Positions 58,091 through 64,000 of a DNA stretch of 64,000 bases are shown here, piece by piece; the stretch's first letter is position 1; every line of letters begins with the position of its first letter. The notes under the pieces are model-generated. The model saw nothing but the letters and a program-made list of their open reading frames with translations, was not told the origin of the DNA and made no database searches. A program made the position numbers and the translations under genes. Source of the stretch: Liolophura sinensis (lineage: Eukaryota > Mollusca > Polyplacophora > Chitonida > Chitonidae); NCBI RefSeq assembly GCF_032854445.1, contig NC_088301.1, positions 31,649,830-31,713,829 of the forward strand, in the 5' to 3' direction.

Positions 58091-59874
58091 CAGTACAATA
58101 TTAATAGAAATGTGCTAAGTTGAAAAATGGTACAGAGGCCCATTAGCCCATTTTGTAGAAGTAATTCACAGTCACCAGGAATTTTACCTCAAATATTAAA
58201 TAGTCCACAATTAGTCCATATTAAATAATTCGTTCTTTGTCTGGATACAGACTTCTAAAACACATAAGACACAGCATGTTAAATAAGTGCCGCCTAATGT
58301 AGTTTCATAGTTACTGTTGAAAGGAAGATGTTATACAGAACTTGAGAAGGCCTATAGCTACCTCGATTTTTTTTCAATAAAACTTTCAATTTATAGCGCC
58401 TGTGCTTTAGTAAAACGAAGAGAACCCAATCTGCTAGACAAGCTGGAAGGGCTAGAAAAAAAGTAAGAAAATAAATTTGTTTTTTGAGTTATGAGGTATA
58501 TGAACACTCAGTTTTTAACACAGACATGGCACAAATCCTGACAGCTCAACAAAAACAGTTACATGTATATAATATAATTTGTAAATTACGAATTATAGGT
58601 ATGGAATGATGTGTATCAACAATGTATGCTAACCATAGACATAATTGAGGTACTGCTACCTGTGAGAAATTTTTGCAGGCTGCTTTCAGTTTCACAAGTT
58701 ATGTAGGTGCATCTTGTATATCTCTTATTTTGCTGTTTTTACTTTTTGAGATGGTGGGAGCTAGGGGAGAGAGGGCAGTGAATGGCTCAGTAAAGTGTAA
58801 CTGTCCTGGACATGAATATATGTCATCAGACAGTTAACAGTCCTGTTTTAAAACCACATTGTAAATGCATTTCCTGGCCACAGTGGTGATGAAGGAAGTT
58901 ACTTCCGGTCATGTCTGTGCTAATTAGCTGATAAACGAACATTTGTGGCCTGATGATTCTCTAAAGTTCTGTGCAAACAATTTGTACGGGTGATTTTTGC
59001 GCAGAGAGATCCATGTAGTTCATATGTGGTCTTCTATATAGATAGGAATGTGTATGTTGTACGTGGGGTTATACATTTTAAATGTAGGCCTATATATATT
59101 TAAAGAATACAGATTAGAAGTTTCATATTGTCCCAGCAAATTGCCTGCTGACCTAAATTGATGTGCATACATATGTATATGGCCCCAGGGATAAGGTCAT
59201 CTCAGTCCTTTATTATCCTGCTTCACGGTGCAAAGCAAGGGAGTGCCCTGCTGTTTTTAGGACTGTGATATTGAAGCTTCTGCTCATCTGGGATTCAATT
59301 ATGACTGAAGATTTGCTGATCTCTGAATGTTAGCTCTGATTATACATGACAGCACCGGTAAACTAGGCTTGAGATTAACTGCAAAATGTCATGCAGGGAG
59401 ACTCACTGCATTGTCCCCCTTGATATTACATGCAACCAGCTCTTATATTAAATTAAAGTTGGAGAAAACAAAGATTACAGAAAATTTTTTGAAAAGTTAG
59501 TTAAAAATTTGGCCCTCGATAGTTTTCCCCCTTAATTTTTCTTTAAAAGAGAAAAACACACTTGAAAATAATTTTTGTATTGGGGACAAATTCTTTTGGT
59601 ATATATTGTCTTTGTGTAATGAGGATGTAACACATGTATAACAAAATATCCACCATACAAACTTATTTTCAAACACCATTTTTTTCCTGTAGAAAATATG
59701 AATAAAAATATGAAAGACGATATAACTTTCATCTGATTTTGGCATAAGTTTTATGTTTTCTTCTCCTTTAAGGAAAGCAGTTATTATCATATCATTGTAT
59801 AGCATCTAGTAGAAGACATTACCACACATGAGACAAATAAGCACAGATCGATGTGAGCAGGTAGTACTATGGGT

Positions 59875-60618
59875 GTGACATTTACAATATTGAGTGTTTG
59901 ACCATACAGTATTGTGAATCTGACCATGATTGCAGCATTGTGAATGTGACATTATGATATTGAGTGTATGACCATACAGTATTGTGAATCTGAGCATGAT
60001 TACAGCATTGTGAATGTGACATTATGATATTGAGTGTATGACCATACAGTATTGTGAATCTGAGCATGATTACAGCATTGTGAATGTGACATTATGATAT
60101 TGAGTGTATGACCCATACAGTATTGTGAGTCTGACCATGATTACAGCATTGTAAATGTGACTTTATGATATTGAGTGTATGACCAATACAGTATTGTGAA
60201 TCTGAGCATGATTACAGCATTGTGAATGTGACATTATGATATTGAGTGTATGACCATACAGTATTGTGAATCTGAGCATGATTACAGCATTGTGAATGTG
60301 ACTTTATGATATTGAGTGTATGACCATACAGTATTGTGAATCTGACCATGATTGCAGCATTGTGAATGTGACATTATGATATTGAGTGTATGACCCATAC
60401 AGTATTGTGAATCTGACCATGATTACAGCATTGTGAATGTGACATTATGATATTGAGTGTATGACCAATACAGTATTGTGAATCTGACCATGATTACAGC
60501 ATTGTGAATGTGACATTATGATATTGGGTGTATGACCCATACAGTATTGTGAATCTGACCATGATTACAGCATTGTGAATGTGACATTATGATATTGGGT
60601 GTATGACCATACAGTATT
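59875..60618. repeat. Higher-order tandem repeat, 70-bp unit, about 10.5 copies
   Basis: The unit CAGTATTGTGAATCTGACCA, TGATTACAGCATTGTGAATG, TGACATTATGATATTGAGTG, TATGACCATA is nearly homogeneous. Each unit contains three ~23-base subrepeats of the form ATTGTGAATSTGACCAT, showing it arose from a shorter motif. Confidence 0.93.
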
Positions 60619-62290
60619 TAGGATGCAACATGACAATGTTGTGGATGTGACATTACAATGTTATGGATGTGGCATTCCAGTGTTGTGGATGCAACATTCC
60701 TATGTTGTGGATTTGACATTACAGTGTTATGGATGCAACATTCCTATGTTGTGGATGTGACATTCCAATGTTGTGGATGTGACATTACATTGTTATGGAT
60801 GCAACATTCCAAAGTTGTGGATGTGACGTTCCAGTGTTGTGGATGCGGCATTACATTGTTGTGGATGCGATATTACAATGCTGTGGATGCGACATTACAA
60901 TGTTATGGATGTTTCATTCCAATGCTGTGGATGCAACAGTCCAATGTTGCATATGCCGCATTCCAGTGTTGTGGATGTGACATTCCAATGCTGTGGATAT
61001 GGCATTCCAATATTGTGGATGCAGCATTACAATGTTGTGGATGCAGTATTACAATGTTGTGGATGTGACATTCCGATGTTGTGGATGAGGCATTACAGTG
61101 TTGTGGATGCGACATTCCGATGTTGTGAATGTGATATTACAATATTGTGGATGCGACATTCCAGTGCTGTGGATATGGCATTCCAATGTTGTGGATGCAG
61201 CATTACAATGTTGTGGATGCGACATTACAATGTTGTGGATGCAGCATTCCAGTGTTGTGGATGCCGCATTCCAATGTTGTGGATGCGACATTCCAATGCT
61301 GTGGATATGGCATTCCAATGTTGTGGATGCAGTATTACAATGTTGTGGATGCGATATTACAATGTTGTGGATGTGACATTCCGATGTTGTGGATGAGGCA
61401 TTACAGTGTTGTGGGTACGACAGCACAATATTGTGGATGTGACATTCCAGTACTATGGAGGCAGCATTCCAATGATGCGGATGTGACATTACAACATTGT
61501 GGATGCGACGCTCCAGTGTTGTGGATATGATGTTCCAGGGTTGTGGATGCGGTGCTCCAGTGTTGTGGGTGCGACATCACAATATTGTGGATGTGACATT
61601 GTGTTGTTTTTTTTTTTGCAGTATAACAATGTTGTGGATGTGCCATTACAATGTCGCAGATGTGACATCTATGTTGTGGATATGACATGATAATGTTGTA
61701 AATGTCACATTACAGTGTTGTGGGTACATCATGGTGATGTTGTGGATGTGACATTACAATGCTGTGGATATGACATGGTGATGTTGTGGATGTGACATTA
61801 CAGTGTTGTGGATGTGACATGATAATGTTGTACATGTGACATTATTGTGTGGTGGATGTGACATCACAATGTTGTGGATGTGACATTTCAGTGTTGGGTA
61901 TATTGTGTTAATACCATACGGTATTGTAGCCTGACCATGACTATGCAGTGTTGTGAATGTGACATTACAACATTGAGCGTGTGACCATACAATATTGTGT
62001 GTGTTGCCATGTGATGTGTGGATGTGACATTACCATGTTGTGGGTACAACATTACAGTGTTGTGGATGTGACATTACAGTGTTAGGTGTGTGACCATACG
62101 GTATTGTGGATAGATTATACAGTCTTGTCTTCTGACCATGCATACAGTACTGTGAATGCAACATTACAATACTAGATGTGTGACCATGCATTATTGTGTC
62201 ACCATACAATAATGCAGCATTACAATATTGGGTTTGTGCACGACCAGTATTGTGGGTACATGTGGCCGTACAATATTGTCAGTGTGGAGA
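60618..62290. repeat. Minisatellite, 21-bp unit, about 60 copies, grading into mixed units
   Basis: The unit TTGTGGATGCGACATTACAA TG is regular from about 60640 to 61600. After a T tract at 61600-61617 it becomes irregular, and from 61900 is mixed with pieces of the 70-bp type (GTGTGACCATACAATATTGT). Because 21 is seven codons and the unit lacks stops, several long frames stay open on both strands (for example 60839-61396 + and 61049-61489 -) with Cys-Cys-Gly-Cys periodicity. Confidence 0.93.
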
Positions 62291-64000
62291 AACAATGTTA
62301 CCAACATTACTTGGCTTACAATCTTGAATTTATTCAGGATGATCTCCTGTCTGACATTGTGTACAAAGCAATGTTATCTCCTGAAAGCCATAATAGATGA
62401 ATATGTTATTTTGTACTGCCTAAACCTAATAAGTGAAATTACTTTATTTCACCTAAAGTTTAGTAATAAGTGGCCTATTTCTGATTAACTCATCCACCTT
62501 AAGAGTTTTTTGTGAAACTTGATTAATTTCTTAACCAAAAAACTTAAGTATTGGCATCCAAAGTATCATTTTAAAGCCTTTGTGTTCTCAAAGTGCATTT
62601 TTACGGCCAAAATGTTTGGTGAAATACAGCAATTTGTAAGAGTTGGCAGAAGTCTATTGGGGTTGTGTACAGACTGTATGTATCCTATATCAGTGTGTCT
62701 TAGAATCTTACAGGTAATTTACACCTGCATTTAGCTGCCTGGTTGGGTACACAGTGTAAGTACAGCACATATCTGAGGCCCAGTCCACACACCTGTACGA
62801 ATGCTGTGCACGTGCTAGTGTTCAGGCATTCTTTGTGTCTCTCTGTATACCTCTGCATATCTATTACGGGTGGCCTGTATACAGGTATCTATATATTCAG
62901 TCTTTACAAGCTCACACATGACTGATCACTTAAAAGATCCAAAACGGAGATGCATAGACTGATGACATGTAGATAAGCTTTCTAATCAAACTTATCTTTA
63001 AAGCATTTTTTTTCCTTTTCTCTCTCTGTGATCTGCCATATTTAGTTGTGTACCCATAGTAGTAAGATGTATTCCCAAGCTTGCAGTGAATAATTATCTC
63101 TGGTTCACATACAGCCTAAGCCGTAATCGCAAAGCTGTAGGTGTGACTGTATCTGAGATATGAGCGTTCTCAAGGTCTATACATGTGCATTATGGCATGT
63201 AGGGGGCTGGCTGGGAATGACTGTGGAGATTTGCCTAGTCAAGCATTTGGCCAGGTGATTGAGTGCGGCTGTGTGTGACAGTAAGCTATTAACCTGTGAG
63301 AGAACACGTCCTTTATTAAACAAGCTAGGCCTGTCCCGCTCACTGAGCTGAATACAAACTATAGACTGCTTTATGTATATGTGTACACCAGTTACTGTGA
63401 ATTTCTTGACTTGAATTTTAATACGCCAAAAAAAGGAAATGGATAGAACTTTTTTTTTTTCGTTCATTTTGTGAAATCTCAGACTTGTTGTGGTGGAACT
63501 GTTTTACGTTTCACTTCCTGAAACTAAATACTTTTAGACAAGTTTTTTTTCTGTACAGAGTTATAATTGCTTCATGTACAACTTAGATGATATTCTTCTT
63601 GGAGCATGTACGTAACTGAAGTACGGTATTTACAGTCATGGAGATGTAGGACTATTATATATATGTATATATGTATATCTATTTTCAAGAGTGTGGCCCT
63701 GTTGAATGCCAGATAACTGGAAACTATTATTGTGTATGCAGACTGCCGGTAATTATTGACTCTAAGGTTTCACCACTGCTTAGCAGACATTTTAGGCATT
63801 ACTACATTATGTTGTAAGAAGCACCAAAGCGCTGTTTTTGTGGAATTGTGAGGAATGGACTGTCACCTTTATTACATGGAGGATCAGTGCTGGTTTTCTT
63901 TTCATTTCACTAGACCTTTAGCAATCCATGGCTTACATTTATATACCCAGAATTGCAAAAATATTGTCTCATACATGTAGCTACATAAGAAAAGAAGATC

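Larger units (their letters stand above)
54741..64000 (+). other. gipc: GIPC intron 1 (incomplete, more than 9.2 kb)
   Basis: It begins GTAAGTATTT. I looked for the expected next exon (starting about FCTLNTHKVD in the family) and did not find it, so the intron leaves the window. Its content is mainly tandem arrays, listed separately. A bare SINE-A tail (GTGTAAAACTTCAATCAAAT AAATAAAC) remains near 55098-55123. The stretches 56740-57300, 58100-59870 and 62300-64000 hold nothing recognised beyond an (ATATGT)-rich patch at 63655-63680. Confidence 0.8.

Noticed and set aside
58674-58700. Acceptor-like TTTTTGCAG in the GIPC intron as the start of exon 2
   Set aside because: The following sequence does not encode the conserved GIPC continuation.

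Overview
The window is eukaryotic nuclear DNA from an AT-rich, intron-containing invertebrate genome, most likely a lophotrochozoan and probably a mollusc. The evidence is GT-AG introns with good consensus, a GIPC-family first exon, many tRNA-derived SINEs with AATAAATAAA tails, and many minisatellites. The species call is an inference. No bacterial operons, rRNA genes or CRISPR arrays were seen.

Coding content is sparse and all recognised genes are on the + strand. (1) At 2706-4343 lie the last two exons of a small cysteine-rich, probably secreted peptide. Six cysteines in the last exon follow CX4CX6CX12CX6CX3C, a helical-hairpin-like layout, and the exons are joined by a phase-1 intron. The first exon was not found. 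The 3' UTR runs to an AATAAA at 5142. (2) At about 42.8-44.65 kb is a long final exon of an orphan single-pass membrane protein: a short Thr-rich ectodomain, one transmembrane helix and a Ser-rich cytoplasmic tail of about 490 residues. (3) At 54411-54740 is the first coding exon (110 codons) of a GIPC PDZ-adaptor gene. Its first intron fills the rest of the window (more than 9.2 kb). A compact 68-codon ORF at 13102-13308, with a TATA-like box and a poly(A) signal, is a weak fourth candidate. A broken reverse-transcriptase remnant lies on the - strand at 48561-49074.

The rest is repeats. Between about 5 and 51 kb there are some twenty full or partial copies of one tRNA-derived SINE (called SINE-A here), several with clear target-site duplications; three copies of a second SINE-like family (SINE-B); five copies of a third family (SINE-C); three copies of a short dispersed repeat (D); and a 258-bp inverted-repeat element at 11196. 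Tandem arrays occur throughout, with units of 21 (hairpin), about 30, 41, 42, 58, 44, 40, about 65, about 84, 70 and 21 bp. The GIPC intron has almost no SINEs but is packed with arrays. There a 70-bp higher-order repeat and a 21-bp repeat lie side by side and share an ancestral motif.

Most long open frames in the window fall within these arrays or SINEs and are not genes. The most interesting new object is the cysteine-rich peptide gene, which single-frame ORF scanning misses because its coding sequence is split into short exons.
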